Shown: positions 25,782 to 34,110, counted from the first letter of the stretch. The stretch is DNA of 42,143 bases from Pseudocoprococcus catus (GCF_902381825.1 NZ_LR698973.1:2038491-2080633), one strand, 5' to 3'. The notes: generated from the letters alone by a model not told the origin. Translations and numbers: made by a program.

Positions 25782-26453
25782 ATGGAAAGAACATATGAGG
25801 TAGTAGAACATTTTGTCAGCATTAACGGTGAGGGCCCGTTGGCAGGCCAGCTTGCAGTATTTGTCCGTTTCAAGGGCTGCAATTTATCGTGTCTGTATTG
25901 TGACACAAAGTGGGCCAATGAGCCGGATGTGCCGGCCAGAGTGATGACGGCAGAAGAAATTCATCAGGCAATCATGGAAACCGGAGTCCGCAATGTGACG
26001 CTGACCGGCGGTGAACCTTTGGACCGGCCGCATATTTCAGAATTATTGGAGAAACTGGCCGCGGATCATTCGCTGCATGTGGAGATAGAAACAAACGGCA
26101 GTGTCAGTCTGGCTCCTTTTGTGAATATCCCCAACAGGCCGTCTTTTACAATGGATTATAAGTTGTCCTGCAGCGGTATGGAGACCGCTATGGATACAGA
26201 TAATTTTTCACTGCTTACGGAAAAAGATACGGTCAAATTTGTCACGGGCTCTTTGGCAGACTGTGAACGGGCCGTGGAAATAATGAAACAATTCCGGCTG
26301 ATTGGACGCTGTCATCTTTATTTCAGTCCGGTTTTTGGCAGTATTGATCCGGCAGATATTGTAGAATTTATGAAAGAGCAACAATTAAATGGCGTCAATC
26401 TCCAGATTCAGATGCATAAAGTCATCTGGGATCCCGACAGGCGCGGTGTGTAG
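25782..26453 (+). CDS. queE: 7-carboxy-7-deazaguanine synthase
   Basis: This 223-aa radical-SAM enzyme contracts the ring of 6-carboxytetrahydropterin to 7-carboxy-7-deazaguanine. The cluster motif is [15 protein letters not shown] (CxxxCxxC), preceded by the typical [31 protein letters not shown] is the SAM-binding GGE segment, and VEIETNGS follows. Length and order in the operon fit. Confidence 0.96.
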   Translation: MERTYEVVEHFVSINGEGPLAGQLAVFVRFKGCNLSCLYCDTKWANEPDVPARVMTAEEIHQAIMETGVRNVTLTGGEPLDRPHISELLEKLAADHSLHVEIETNGSVSLAPFVNIPNRPSFTMDYKLSCSGMETAMDTDNFSLLTEKDTVKFVTGSLADCERAVEIMKQFRLIGRCHLYFSPVFGSIDPADIVEFMKEQQLNGVNLQIQMHKVIWDPDRRGV

Positions 26454-26467
26454 GAGGTTATGAAAGA

Positions 26468-27049
26468 ATGGCTATAGATACAGAGGCAATTAAGGAACAT
26501 GTGCGTGGTATTCTTGTAGCTTTGGGAGATGATCCTGAGCGTGAGGGACTGAAAGAGACCCCGGAACGTGTTGCAAAAATGTATGAAGAAGTATTCGAGG
26601 GTATGAATTATACCAATCATGAAATTGCGCAGATGTTTGACAAAACATTTGAGCAGGATCTGGAATTATCTGGCAAAAGTGACGACATGGTCTATGTCAG
26701 AGATATTGAAATTTTCAGCTATTGTGAACATCATATGGCACTCATGTATGATATGAAAGTGTCTGTGGCCTATATACCGAACGGCAAGGTTATTGGTTTA
26801 AGCAAGATCGCCAGAATTGCCGATATGGCCGCCAAGCGTCTGCAGCTGCAGGAACGGATCGGTTCTGATATTGCAGAAATCATGGCGGAAGTTACAGGTT
26901 CAGATTCGATTGCTGTCAAGATTGAAGGCTGTCATAGCTGCATGACTGCCCGCGGCATCAAGAAAACGGCTGCTAAAACATTGACAACAACATTTACGGG
27001 ACGTTTTAAAACCGATGCATCACTGCAAATGCGTGTGATGATGCAGTAA
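26468..27049 (+). CDS. folE: GTP cyclohydrolase I
   Basis: This 193-aa type IA enzyme opens GTP to dihydroneopterin triphosphate, the first precursor of both folate and queuosine. Zinc ligands are seen in [13 protein letters not shown] and [12 protein letters not shown], and [22 protein letters not shown] is conserved. Its place inside the que operon, under the preQ1 riboswitch, points to a role in supplying deazapurine synthesis. The SD gtaggagg lies 10-14 nt upstream. Confidence 0.96.
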   Translation: MAIDTEAIKEHVRGILVALGDDPEREGLKETPERVAKMYEEVFEGMNYTNHEIAQMFDKTFEQDLELSGKSDDMVYVRDIEIFSYCEHHMALMYDMKVSVAYIPNGKVIGLSKIARIADMAAKRLQLQERIGSDIAEIMAEVTGSDSIAVKIEGCHSCMTARGIKKTAAKTLTTTFTGRFKTDASLQMRVMMQ

Positions 27050-27065
27050 TAAGGAGGACTTTATC

Positions 27066-27743
27066 ATGAAAGCACTTGTGTTATCCAGCGGCGGCGTTGA
27101 CAGTACAACCTGTCTCGGACTTGCTGTAGATAAATATGGCAGTGACAATGTGATCGCTCTTGCCATTACTTACGGACAGCGACATACAAAAGAAATAGAA
27201 GCTGCAAAAGCTGTGGCTGCATATTATCATGTAGAAATGCTGCATCTTGATCTCACACCGATTTTCCAGTACAGCGACTGCTCTCTCCTGAGCCATTCAG
27301 ATCAGGCAATTCCAGAGGAATCCTACGCAGAACAGCTGCAGCACAGCGATGGCAAGCCGGTTTCGACCTATGTGCCTTTCCGTAACGGTCTGTTTCTCTC
27401 TTCTGCTGCAAGTATTGCCCTTTCAAAGGGCTGTGATGTGATTTACTATGGCGCACACAGTGACGATGCGGCTGGCAATGCTTATCCGGATTGCAGCGAA
27501 GTATTCAAAAATGCCATGAACCAGGCAATTTATGAAGGCAGCGGACATCAGCTGAAAGTGGAAGCACCTTTTGTGAATCTGACAAAGGCAGATGTTGTCA
27601 AAAAAGGTCTGGAACTGAACGTACCTTATGAATTGACGTGGAGTTGTTATGAAGGCGGCGAGAAGCCATGTGGAAAATGTGGCACATGTATTGACCGAGC
27701 TAAAGCATTTGCTGCCAATGGTGTTGCTGACCCTGCGCTATAA
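27066..27743 (+). CDS. queC: 7-cyano-7-deazaguanine synthase
   Basis: This 225-aa ATP-dependent enzyme makes preQ0 from 7-carboxy-7-deazaguanine and ammonia. The PP-loop is [30 protein letters not shown] and [17 protein letters not shown] are family segments. The zinc-binding C-terminus is [24 protein letters not shown] strong SD (aaggagg) precedes the start. Confidence 0.97.
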   Translation: MKALVLSSGGVDSTTCLGLAVDKYGSDNVIALAITYGQRHTKEIEAAKAVAAYYHVEMLHLDLTPIFQYSDCSLLSHSDQAIPEESYAEQLQHSDGKPVSTYVPFRNGLFLSSAASIALSKGCDVIYYGAHSDDAAGNAYPDCSEVFKNAMNQAIYEGSGHQLKVEAPFVNLTKADVVKKGLELNVPYELTWSCYEGGEKPCGKCGTCIDRAKAFAANGVADPAL

Positions 27744-27778
27744 GTGCTGGGCGGAATTTGAAAAAAAGGAGAAGAATT

Positions 27779-28276
27779 ATGTCAGGACGTACCAAAGAAG
27801 AAACAGCTGGTATTACCCATCTTGGAAGTCAGGGAACGAAATATGATTTTAACTACTGCCCTGAAGTTTTGGAAACATTCATTAATAAACATCCGGATCA
27901 TGATTATTTTGTAAAATTTAATTGTCCGGAGTTTACAAGCCTTTGCCCGATGACCGGGCAGCCGGATTTTGGCAATGTTATTATTTCTTATGTTCCATCT
28001 GAAAGAATGGTTGAAAGCAAGTCTTTAAAACTGTATCTTTTCAGCTTTAGAAATCATGGAGATTTTCATGAGGACTGTATGAATATTATTATGGAAGATC
28101 TGATTAAATTGATGGATCCGAAATATATTGAGGTATGGGGAAAATTCCTGCCAAGAGGCGGTATTTCCATCGATCCTTACTGCAACTATGGCAAACCGGG
28201 CACAAAATGGGAAGAAATCGCAGCCATGCGTCTGGCCAACCATGATATGTATCCGGAACGGGTAGATAATCGATAG
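27779..28276 (+). CDS. queF: NADPH-dependent preQ0 reductase
   Basis: This 165-aa unimodular (YkvM-type) enzyme reduces the nitrile of preQ0 to the amine preQ1. The catalytic Cys is in [14 protein letters not shown]. The substrate and NADPH segment [20 protein letters not shown] and the C-terminal [21 protein letters not shown] are typical. ATG 27779 has SD aaggag at a good distance. This gene completes the GTP-to-preQ1 route, and preQ1 is the ligand of the operon's riboswitch. Transcription probably ends at the hairpin at 28361-28389. Confidence 0.96.
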   Translation: MSGRTKEETAGITHLGSQGTKYDFNYCPEVLETFINKHPDHDYFVKFNCPEFTSLCPMTGQPDFGNVIISYVPSERMVESKSLKLYLFSFRNHGDFHEDCMNIIMEDLIKLMDPKYIEVWGKFLPRGGISIDPYCNYGKPGTKWEEIAAMRLANHDMYPERVDNR

Positions 28277-28360
28277 ATAAATATTAAAAGATTTGCATTG
28301 CTGATGCAGGTGCGGTTTACTTTCCTGCATTTATAAAAAAGTGTCTTCGACACATCAACT

Positions 28361-28400
28361 CCCCTTCCCCTCAATCTTGAGGGATGGGGTTTCTTTTTTC
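28361..28400 (+). terminator. Hairpin with T-run after queF, part of the IS left end
   Basis: CCCC and CCCTCAA (28361-28374) pair with TTGAGGG and GGGG (28377-28389) around a small internal loop. TTTCTTTTTTC follows. It would end que-operon transcription and shield the transposase gene from readthrough. Confidence 0.65.
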
Positions 28401-28424
28401 TCCTTTTTGTTGCATAATAATCTT

Positions 28425-29492
28425 ATGAATATTTTACAGAAAATCTTTACTGATTATTATGAACAAATCCTATATACTCTTCATCCCAGACAAACTGAGA
28501 TTGAAAACATTAATAAAATGATTCATTGTGGCAATCCTTCTTTTGGTGGTGCCATGTATGCCTGTCCTCATTGCGACCACCTTAAATTCGTCCCTATTTG
28601 CTGCCACAGCCGTTTTTGCCCTACCTGCGGAAATAAATACGCTATGCAGCGCACGACTTCTATGTCTTTTAAACTCATTGCTGTCAGACATCGTCATTGT
28701 GTCTTTACCATTGATGAAAATCTTCGCGTTTTTTTTCTCAAGGACCGCTCCTTATTGGATTGCCTTTTTCACGCTGTCAACAGTGTTGTCTCCCGCATGT
28801 TCTTTAAAACCAATAAGTCCAAAAACTTTACCCCTGGTTTTATTATGGTTCTCCATACTTTTGGCCGTGATCTTAAATGGAATCCTCATATCAACTGTCT
28901 TATTTCTGAAGGCGGCTTTAGCGACGATGGTTTCTGGCGCAACATTCATTATTTTGATTACACCTTCCTCCGAAATGCGTTTCGTACCGCCCTGCTCGAT
29001 TTACTTCAGCAAAAACTTGACCCCTCTTTTAAAACTGTTAAAGCCCTTTGCTACTCTGAACATAAACATGGTTTTTATGTTTATGATAAACCTAATAAGT
29101 GTGACCAAAAAACTGTCATTAAATACATTGGCAGATATCTTGGACGCCCTGTTATCGCTACTTCCAGAATCAATCATTACGATGGCAGACAGGTTACTTT
29201 TCATTATAATCGCCATGAAGATGAACAGTATGTTCAGGAAACAATTCCTGCCATTGATTTTATCAAAAGGCTCATCCGCCATATCCCTGAAAAACATTTC
29301 AAAATGATCCGTTATGGCGGCCTTTACGCCCGACATCGTGATACTGATAAAAAACTGCATAAAGCCATATCCAAAGAAAAACATCATTTCTTTCTCAGCC
29401 TTAACAAATGGCGTACCGCCATTTGTGCTTCTTTTGGATATGATCCTCTGCTTTGTCCTTCGAGAGAGCGCTATAGGCGCTCTTTCCTATAA
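28425..29492 (+). CDS. IS91-family transposase with HIN variant of the HUH motif
   Basis: This 355-aa protein has an N-terminal zinc-finger region (C47, C50, C59/60, C65, C68 in ACPHCDHLKFVPICC and FCPTCGNK). A Y2-type transposase domain follows. The two catalytic tyrosines are in KYIGRYLGRP (Y234, Y238; YxxxY). The metal-binding motif is WNPHINCLI, with Asn157 where the usual pattern has a second His, which could weaken or alter metal binding. The frame is otherwise intact from ATG 28425 to TAA 29490-29492. Upstream of the ATG the SD is weak (tccttt only on this strand), typical of poorly translated transposases. Confidence 0.82.
   Translation: MNILQKIFTDYYEQILYTLHPRQTEIENINKMIHCGNPSFGGAMYACPHCDHLKFVPICCHSRFCPTCGNKYAMQRTTSMSFKLIAVRHRHCVFTIDENLRVFFLKDRSLLDCLFHAVNSVVSRMFFKTNKSKNFTPGFIMVLHTFGRDLKWNPHINCLISEGGFSDDGFWRNIHYFDYTFLRNAFRTALLDLLQQKLDPSFKTVKALCYSEHKHGFYVYDKPNKCDQKTVIKYIGRYLGRPVIATSRINHYDGRQVTFHYNRHEDEQYVQETIPAIDFIKRLIRHIPEKHFKMIRYGGLYARHRDTDKKLHKAISKEKHHFFLSLNKWRTAICASFGYDPLLCPSRERYRRSFL
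29462..29486. repeat. GC-rich hairpin at the IS right end
   Basis: AGAGCGC (29465-29471) pairs with GCGCTCT (29477-29483) and extends by about three further pairs. It lies inside the final codons of the transposase, as expected for a subterminal hairpin of the termination end in this element type. Confidence 0.6.
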
Positions 29493-29501
29493 AGTAAAGC
29501 G

Positions 29502-29530
29502 AAAAAAGCGGTCTCCATAAGGAAACCGCT
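29502..29530 (-). terminator. Terminator of tRNA-Gly
   Basis: On the minus strand AGCGGT and TCC pair with GGA and ACCGCT (one mismatch), followed by TTTTTT, just after the tRNA 3' end. Confidence 0.75.
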
Positions 29531-29534
29531 CATG

Positions 29535-29605
29535 AGCAGATAAGGGGAGTCGAACCCCCCTCTCCAGCTTGGGAAGCTAGCATTCTACCGATGAAACATA
29601 TCTGC
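29535..29605 (-). tRNA. tRNA-Gly (anticodon CCC)
   Basis: A complete 71-nt cloverleaf is visible. The acceptor stem is GCAGATA / TATCTGC with U73. The anticodon stem is CTAGC / GCTGG with loop TTCCCAA, and the T-arm is GGGGG-TTCGACT-CCCCT. CCA is not encoded. The D-stem is imperfect: UUUC pairs with GAAU, leaving a U-U at 10-25 where tRNAs normally have G-C. Position 15 is U against G48 instead of the usual purine-pyrimidine Levitt pair. It has a promoter and a terminator of its own, so it is transcribed alone. It reads GGG codons. Confidence 0.9.
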
Positions 29606-29613
29606 ATGCAACT

Positions 29614-29642
29614 ATTGTAACCGATTATAAAAAAAATTTCAA
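29614..29642 (-). promoter_or_regulatory. Promoter of tRNA-Gly
   Basis: On the minus strand TTGAAA (29642-29637), a 17-bp spacer and TACAAT (29619-29614) put the start 1-2 nt before the mature tRNA. Confidence 0.75.
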
Positions 29643-29708
29643 GTTAATTTAGAAAATAACAGTGATATTTTTCTTTACCGTTTCTTAGGGTGTAATTCTG
29701 CAATTTGC

Positions 29709-29738
29709 TTGCATCGCATAGCCATTAGCTGATACAAT
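29709..29738 (+). promoter_or_regulatory. Promoter of candidate small RNA
   Basis: TTGCAT (29709-29714), an 18-bp spacer and TACAAT (29733-29738) predict a start near 29745. No gene follows on this strand before deoB, which runs the other way. Confidence 0.6.
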
Positions 29739-29744
29739 GTAGGT

Positions 29745-29805
29745 GTTACATATTTCGGGCGGCCGCATACCAAGCTCTTCTAATTCTTATAGGCCGCCCT
29801 TTTTA
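29745..29805 (+). ncRNA. Candidate intergenic small RNA
   Basis: This unit of about 60 nt lies between a good promoter and a strong terminator, in a gene-free gap between tRNA-Gly and deoB (both on the other strand). The terminator stem is eight G/C pairs (GGGCGGCC / GGCCGCCC) and is followed by TTTTT. Its loop is unusually long, 27 nt, with a pyrimidine-rich stretch CTCTTCTAATTCTT that could pair with SD regions. No open frame of note is present. I do not recognise a known family. It is not a deoB terminator, because no T-run follows the hairpin on the minus strand. Confidence 0.5.
29757..29804 (+). terminator. GC-rich terminator of the candidate small RNA
   Basis: The stem 29757-29764 / 29792-29799, all G/C pairs, is followed by five Ts (29800-29804). 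The loop is 27 nt. Confidence 0.7.
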
Positions 29806-29814
29806 TGTCTTTTT

Positions 29815-31014
29815 TTATTGCAGTAAATCCAGGATAGATTCACCGATTGTTCCTTCTGGCATATTTACTCCGAAGTTCTCAGTGATGGTTGCCCCAAGGA
29901 CAGCAAAATTGTGAAATGCGTCTCGCTCCTTAAGAATACCTGACGCCTTCATAGATGGTGAATAGGCGATCATCGGTACGGTTTCACGTGTATGGTCAGT
30001 ACCTGTATAGGTAGGATCATTGCCGTGATCCGCTGTCAGAATCAAAAGGTCATCCTTGCGTAAAACATTAAGTAATTCACCAAGCTTAACGTCAAAACGT
30101 TCAATTTCTTCACCATAACCAATTGGATTACGGCGATGCCCCCAAAGGGCATCAAAATCTACCAGATTTGTAAAACACAATCCCTTAAAATCTCTACCGG
30201 CAATATCGATTGTCTGTTCCATGCCATGAACGGAACTTTTGGATTTATTGGATTCTGTCAGACCCTCACTGTCAAAGATGTCATAGATCTTTCCAACGGA
30301 AATACAACTGTAACCGGCATCTTTTAGGGCATTTAAGGCCGTCAATCCTGTCGGTTTTAAGGCATAATCATGGCGATTGCTTGTGCGGACAAATTCACCG
30401 CGTTTTTTGCCGACATAAGGTCTGGCAATGACACGGCCGACACGCCATTCATCTTTTAATGTTAATTCTCTGGCTATTTCGCAGCATCGATAAAGTTCTT
30501 TCAGATCAAAAGTTTCTTCATTGCCGCATATCTGCATTACAGAGTCCGCAGAAGTATAAACGATCATATGACCCGTTGCAATTTCCTCTTCACCCAGTTC
30601 ATCAAGAATAACGGTACCACTGGCACTTTTATTGCCAATGACTTTATGGCCGGTTTTTTCTTCCAGGGCAGCGATCAGGTCTGGCGGAAAGCCGTGTTCA
30701 GTGAAGGTTTTAAAGGGCTTCTTTGTTTCAATGCCCATCATCTCCCAGTGCCCTGTCATTGTGTCTTTGCCGTTGCTTTTCTCAAACAGTCGGGCACAAC
30801 AAGCCATGGGATGTTCAACAGCAGGTACCTGTTTGAGGGGGTGCAGATTGGCCAATCCAAGTTTTTGTAAATTGGGTATATTCAGATGGGCAACGGTATC
30901 ACTGATATGGCCAAGCGTATCAGCACCGGTGTCGCCGAAACGTTTGGCGTCCGGCATGGCACCGATACCGAGAGAATCCAATACAATCAGAAAAACTCTT
31001 TGGTATTTTCCCAT
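29815..31014 (-). CDS. deoB: Phosphopentomutase
   Basis: This 399-aa alkaline-phosphatase-superfamily enzyme interconverts ribose- or deoxyribose-1-phosphate and the 5-phosphate in nucleoside salvage. Metal and nucleophile parts are visible: [15 protein letters not shown], the phosphothreonine in [26 protein letters not shown], and [25 protein letters not shown] start it at ATG 31014 because aaagga precedes it and the family begins with a Lys-Tyr/Lys-Arg stretch; the frame to 31047 lacks an SD. It is alone and divergent from a TetR gene. Confidence 0.95.
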   Translation of the reverse strand: MGKYQRVFLIVLDSLGIGAMPDAKRFGDTGADTLGHISDTVAHLNIPNLQKLGLANLHPLKQVPAVEHPMACCARLFEKSNGKDTMTGHWEMMGIETKKPFKTFTEHGFPPDLIAALEEKTGHKVIGNKSASGTVILDELGEEEIATGHMIVYTSADSVMQICGNEETFDLKELYRCCEIARELTLKDEWRVGRVIARPYVGKKRGEFVRTSNRHDYALKPTGLTALNALKDAGYSCISVGKIYDIFDSEGLTESNKSKSSVHGMEQTIDIAGRDFKGLCFTNLVDFDALWGHRRNPIGYGEEIERFDVKLGELLNVLRKDDLLILTADHGNDPTYTGTDHTRETVPMIAYSPSMKASGILKERDAFHNFAVLGATITENFGVNMPEGTIGESILDLLQ

Positions 31015-31060
31015 ATAAATCATCCTTTCTGCGATGAATGCATACATCTTTTTTATTTAT

Positions 31061-31089
31061 ATGATACCACAGCGAGATTTACCTGGCAA
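31061..31089 (-). promoter_or_regulatory. Promoter of deoB
   Basis: On the minus strand TTGCCA (31089-31084), a 17-bp spacer and TATCAT (31066-31061) lie about 45 nt before the start codon. Confidence 0.6.
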
Positions 31090-31104
31090 ATTTTAATTCA
31101 AGAC

Positions 31105-31133
31105 TTGATAATTTTTAATAATTATTGTATAGT
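31105..31133 (+). promoter_or_regulatory. Promoter of the tetR-type gene
   Basis: TTGATA (31105-31110), a 17-bp spacer and TATAGT (31128-31133). It is back-to-back with the deoB promoter, 15 bp apart. Confidence 0.5.
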
Positions 31134-31152
31134 TTAATAGATATAATGTTGA

Positions 31153-31180
31153 TTTATATACATTTAATTGGACATATAAA
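31153..31180. repeat. Inverted repeat between promoter and tetR-type gene
   Basis: TTTATAT (31153-31159) and ATATAAA (31174-31180) are exact inverted copies 14 bp apart, downstream of the -10. This would suit an autoregulatory operator, but the sequence is very AT-rich, so chance is a real alternative. Confidence 0.25.
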
Positions 31181-31194
31181 TGGAGGAACAAATG

Positions 31195-31779
31195 ATGGCT
31201 GAAAAGACAGATCGCCGCATCAGAAAGACCAAAGCCCAACTGAGGCGCGGATTGGCTAAATTATTAAAGGAAAAGACGATAAAGGAGATTACCGTTAAGG
31301 AGCTTGTGGAGGAAGTTGATATCAATCGCTCTACATTTTATCTTCATTATACGGATATCTATGACTTACTTGAACAGACAGAGAATGATCTGAAGAACGA
31401 GATTCTGGAAATTGTTAATAATGACCAGCGATTGAGAATGGAAGAAACAATGCCTTATATTACAGAGTTGTTTGTATTTATTGCTGACAATAGAGAGATT
31501 GCATCGGCTTTGCTTGGACCGCATGGGGATGTTGCCTTTATGCGTCAGATTGAACAGATTATTTTAAGTCATTGTATGAAGTATCTGAAGCCTTATCTGG
31601 AACAATTGGATGAGCGAACCCTTGAGAGCGTCAATGGATTCTGCATTGCAGGATGTATAGGTTTGATCATTAGCTGGATGAAGCATGATTTTGAAGATAC
31701 ACCTGAGAGTATGGCCAGGATGACGTATACACTTGTACTGTCCGCTTTAAAGCCATATATGCAGAGCAGCGCCGAGTAA
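31195..31779 (+). CDS. TetR/AcrR family transcriptional regulator
   Basis: This 194-aa regulator has an N-terminal helix-turn-helix (RRIRKTKAQLRRGLAKLLKEKTIKEITVKELVEEVDINRSTFYLHYTDIYDLLEQ). The C-terminal domain is all-helical and of the short type found in DhaS-like and similar TetR proteins. GGAGG at 31182-31186 fixes the start at ATG 31195, or 31192 (3 nt earlier). The effector and targets are unknown. The divergent deoB promoter and its own promoter are the nearest candidates. A terminator overlaps its stop codon. Confidence 0.88.
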   Translation: MAEKTDRRIRKTKAQLRRGLAKLLKEKTIKEITVKELVEEVDINRSTFYLHYTDIYDLLEQTENDLKNEILEIVNNDQRLRMEETMPYITELFVFIADNREIASALLGPHGDVAFMRQIEQIILSHCMKYLKPYLEQLDERTLESVNGFCIAGCIGLIISWMKHDFEDTPESMARMTYTLVLSALKPYMQSSAE

Positions 31780-31797
31780 AACCCGGCGATGCTTTTT
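31766..31797 (+). terminator. Terminator of the tetR-type gene
   Basis: The stem GCA-G-CGCCG / CGGCG-A-TGC (31766-31774, 31784-31792) is followed by TTTTT. The stop codon lies within the loop. Confidence 0.8.
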
Positions 31798-31810
31798 AGT
31801 GCATAGGAAT

Positions 31811-32710
31811 TTAGAATTCCCGATTCAGTTTAATGTTCAGCATGAAGTGGTCCTCTGCATCGATACAATCTTCAATAAAAACACTACACTTCAGATCAAG
31901 AGCCTCATTGCCATTGGAAATTTCCAACGACGCATAATAATCCATATAGGACCAATCCATCTGATTCCGGCTGTTGTCCCATCCCACATAGTTTGCGTAG
32001 CGCTTCAGAAAATATCCGGCAATACGCTGCTCAAGAGGAAGTTCAGTGGTTTCTTCATTTGCATCCTGAAGAATATTTAATTCAAAGTCCTCTAATTGAC
32101 TCATATCCAGATCATAGATTTCCATGCCCAACAGATAGCCACTGCTTTCATCATAGTAGAGCCTTGCAAATGGCATAGGATAGCCATCACTTGGCTGTTC
32201 AACAGTAAAATAACTATCCATCTGAAAATTCATCGCCCACAGAATGGTTGAATTACCGTTCTGATCCGTGACCAGGATAGGTAGAATGGCATCTGAATCC
32301 GTATATTTCATGGCATCATTGTAGTCCTGTATAGATGCGATATATTTATAGAATTCAGGCATCAGTGTTTCCAGTCCATCTGCAAGTTTCATAAATTCAG
32401 TGATGATATTGCTCCAGGCTTCTTCCTTTGTCAGTTTGTAACCACGGCTCAGCACAGCGGCTTCAAGAGATGTGCCCGTTTCGCCGTTTAATGCAGATTC
32501 AATGGCGTCCAGACTATATATGAGCTGGATTTTTTCATTTAGAGACATACTGTCAATATTTAATCCGGAGACATTGGCGGATTTCTCTACTCTTTTCTCG
32601 GTCCATTCAGTATCGTAAAATTGAAATAAAGCAGATGGGAGCATAAAACACAAAATAATCACAGCAAGGGTTATGGCAAGCAGTGTCAGATAATTCTTTT
32701 TTATTCTCAT
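31811..32710 (-). CDS. Unrecognised membrane-anchored protein coupled to a sensor kinase
   Basis: I do not recognise this 299-aa protein. It has an N-terminal signal anchor (NYLTLLAITLAVIILCFMLPSALF) and is otherwise hydrophilic, so it should lie outside the membrane. Mixed alpha/beta stretches include MSLNEKIQLIYSLDAIESAL and WSNIITEFMKLADGLETLMPEFYKYIAS. Acidic, aromatic C-terminal parts include YLLGMEIYDLDMSQLEDFE and NYVGWDNSRNQMDWSYMDYYASLEI. Its start overlaps the kinase stop by 4 nt (ATGA type), so it is the third gene of the two-component operon. A role as an accessory or ligand-binding partner of the kinase is inference from coupling alone. Confidence 0.75.
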   Translation of the reverse strand: MRIKKNYLTLLAITLAVIILCFMLPSALFQFYDTEWTEKRVEKSANVSGLNIDSMSLNEKIQLIYSLDAIESALNGETGTSLEAAVLSRGYKLTKEEAWSNIITEFMKLADGLETLMPEFYKYIASIQDYNDAMKYTDSDAILPILVTDQNGNSTILWAMNFQMDSYFTVEQPSDGYPMPFARLYYDESSGYLLGMEIYDLDMSQLEDFELNILQDANEETTELPLEQRIAGYFLKRYANYVGWDNSRNQMDWSYMDYYASLEISNGNEALDLKCSVFIEDCIDAEDHFMLNIKLNREF

Positions 32711-34110
32711 TTTGTCCGACCTCCGTTTAAAACAGCTTTAACCACTGTGCCTTTTCCCGGTGTACTCTCAAAAATAAGCTGACCGTGATGCAGTTCAGCG
32801 ATTGCCTGACACAGAGCCAAACCGAGTCCGGCACCGCCCTGAGCCCTGGAACGGGATTTGTCTACCCGGTAAAAGGCTTCTGTAATGCGGGACAGTTCCT
32901 CCGGCTTCATACCGCGCCCTGTATCGGCCACGGTAATCAGACACCCTTCTTCTGTCAGTCGTCCAACTACCAGAATGTTTCCGCTGTCGTCTATGGCCTT
33001 TTTGGCATTGTCAATGAGATTAATGATCAGGGACTTTACAAGATCAGACTCCATCAGGCAAAATCCGTCATCATAACGCCCTTTTAAGCTGATATTTTTG
33101 TCCGCCATGGATGAAAGTGCTGTGTGTACGGCGCCTTCAATCACGGTCTGCAGATTTGTCGGACGAAGTTCAAAATCCTTTTTCTTAAGGACCAGCAGAT
33201 CCAGCAATTTAAGTGACAGACTTTCCAATCTTCGTCCCTCGGAGAAAATGTATTCTGCTGCTTCCCGCTGTTCTTCTTTATCAAGGGCTTGACTGCGCAT
33301 CAAGTCTGCATAGCCGATGATGGATGTCATCGGCGTCTTTAATTCATGGGCAAAGCTTCCCATAAATTCTTCCTGACGTTTCATGGCATCTGCCATTTGA
33401 TGCATATTGTTTTCAATAGTATCTGTCATCCGATTAAAATCCCGGGCCAGCAGCTCAATTTCATCGCCGGAATGAATATCCGCCCGAATCGATAAATTGC
33501 CGTCCGAGATTTTTTTGGAAACATCAGAAAGCTGACGAATAGGTTTTGTCAGTTTTTCGGCAATGAGCAGTGCACTGACAGAACCTGCTGTCAAAACAAA
33601 GGCGAGAATAACTTTGTAAATCTGGAGCTGCGTCTCTCTGGCCGTATAAACTTGTGTCACATCCTGGGAGACTTCAAGACTTAAAGGAACACTGCCGGTC
33701 TCAACCAGGCCTGAAACCTGAATATATTGCCCATCCTCGGTTTGGATATACCGTATAAGACAACATTCTTCCGTTTTCATTGTGCGGATATCTTCATCGA
33801 TCAGATGATATGGAAGATATCCGTTTTCATAATACAGCGTTCCACTGCCGGTCTGTTTGAGTCGGATGCCTTTCCACATCGAATCGTTCTGACTGGCAAG
33901 CTGACTCAACGTGTATGTATAAGCCTTTTGATTCATATCATTGGAAACAAGCAACATATTCTGGATCATTCGGTAGGCATTGAGGGCATTGGCTTTTTCT
34001 TTGTTCAGAGACATCTGAAAAGACACAAAAATAAGCAGACAGGCGCTGACCACATAGAAAAAAGATAAAAAAGCTGTCATGTAAAGCATGACTTTGTATT
34101 TAAATTTCAT
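32707..34110 (-). CDS. Sensor histidine kinase (HAMP type)
   Basis: This 467-aa membrane kinase has a first helix at about residues 8-30 and an outside sensor of about 125 residues. A second helix (ILAFVLTAGSVSALLIAEKL) precedes a HAMP domain (TKPIRQLSDVSKKISDGNLSIRA). HisKA follows with the phospho-His in SFAHELKTPMTSIIGYADLM. The ATPase domain has the N box LIINLIDNAKKAI, G1 VADTGRGMKPEEL and G2 GGAGLGLALCQAI. It overlaps the response regulator upstream by 4 nt and the unknown membrane protein downstream by 4 nt. Confidence 0.95.
   Translation of the reverse strand: MKFKYKVMLYMTAFLSFFYVVSACLLIFVSFQMSLNKEKANALNAYRMIQNMLLVSNDMNQKAYTYTLSQLASQNDSMWKGIRLKQTGSGTLYYENGYLPYHLIDEDIRTMKTEECCLIRYIQTEDGQYIQVSGLVETGSVPLSLEVSQDVTQVYTARETQLQIYKVILAFVLTAGSVSALLIAEKLTKPIRQLSDVSKKISDGNLSIRADIHSGDEIELLARDFNRMTDTIENNMHQMADAMKRQEEFMGSFAHELKTPMTSIIGYADLMRSQALDKEEQREAAEYIFSEGRRLESLSLKLLDLLVLKKKDFELRPTNLQTVIEGAVHTALSSMADKNISLKGRYDDGFCLMESDLVKSLIINLIDNAKKAIDDSGNILVVGRLTEEGCLITVADTGRGMKPEELSRITEAFYRVDKSRSRAQGGAGLGLALCQAIAELHHGQLIFESTPGKGTVVKAVLNGGRTK

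Larger units (their letters stand above)
28341..29492 (+). mobile_element. IS91-family (HUH/Y2-type) insertion sequence, ends approximate
   Basis: The element consists of one transposase gene and hairpin-bearing ends. On the left is a small hairpin (GTGTC-TTC-GACAC, 28341-28353) followed by CCCC/CCCTCAA pairing with TTGAGGG/GGGG. On the right is a GC-rich stem (AGAGCGC / GCGCTCT) that overlaps the last codons of the transposase. IS91-type elements move by single-strand rolling-circle transposition, have no terminal inverted repeats and make no target duplication. I see none here either, so exact borders cannot be fixed. The insertion lies between queF and a tRNA-Gly gene. Confidence 0.7.

Noticed and set aside
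28528..29307. Open frame of 259 codons overlapping the transposase in another frame
   Set aside because: Its hydrophobic, Leu/Ser/Thr-rich product comes from the pyrimidine-rich coding strand. The IS91 motifs are all in the other frame.
28341..29605. Genomic island or integrative element next to a tRNA gene
   Set aside because: Only a single transposase gene is present. There is no integrase, no direct repeat of the tRNA end, and the flanking genes are housekeeping.
29757..29804. Hairpin as the deoB terminator
   Set aside because: On the minus strand the stem is followed by GAAATATG, not by Ts. The T-run and promoter are both on the plus strand.
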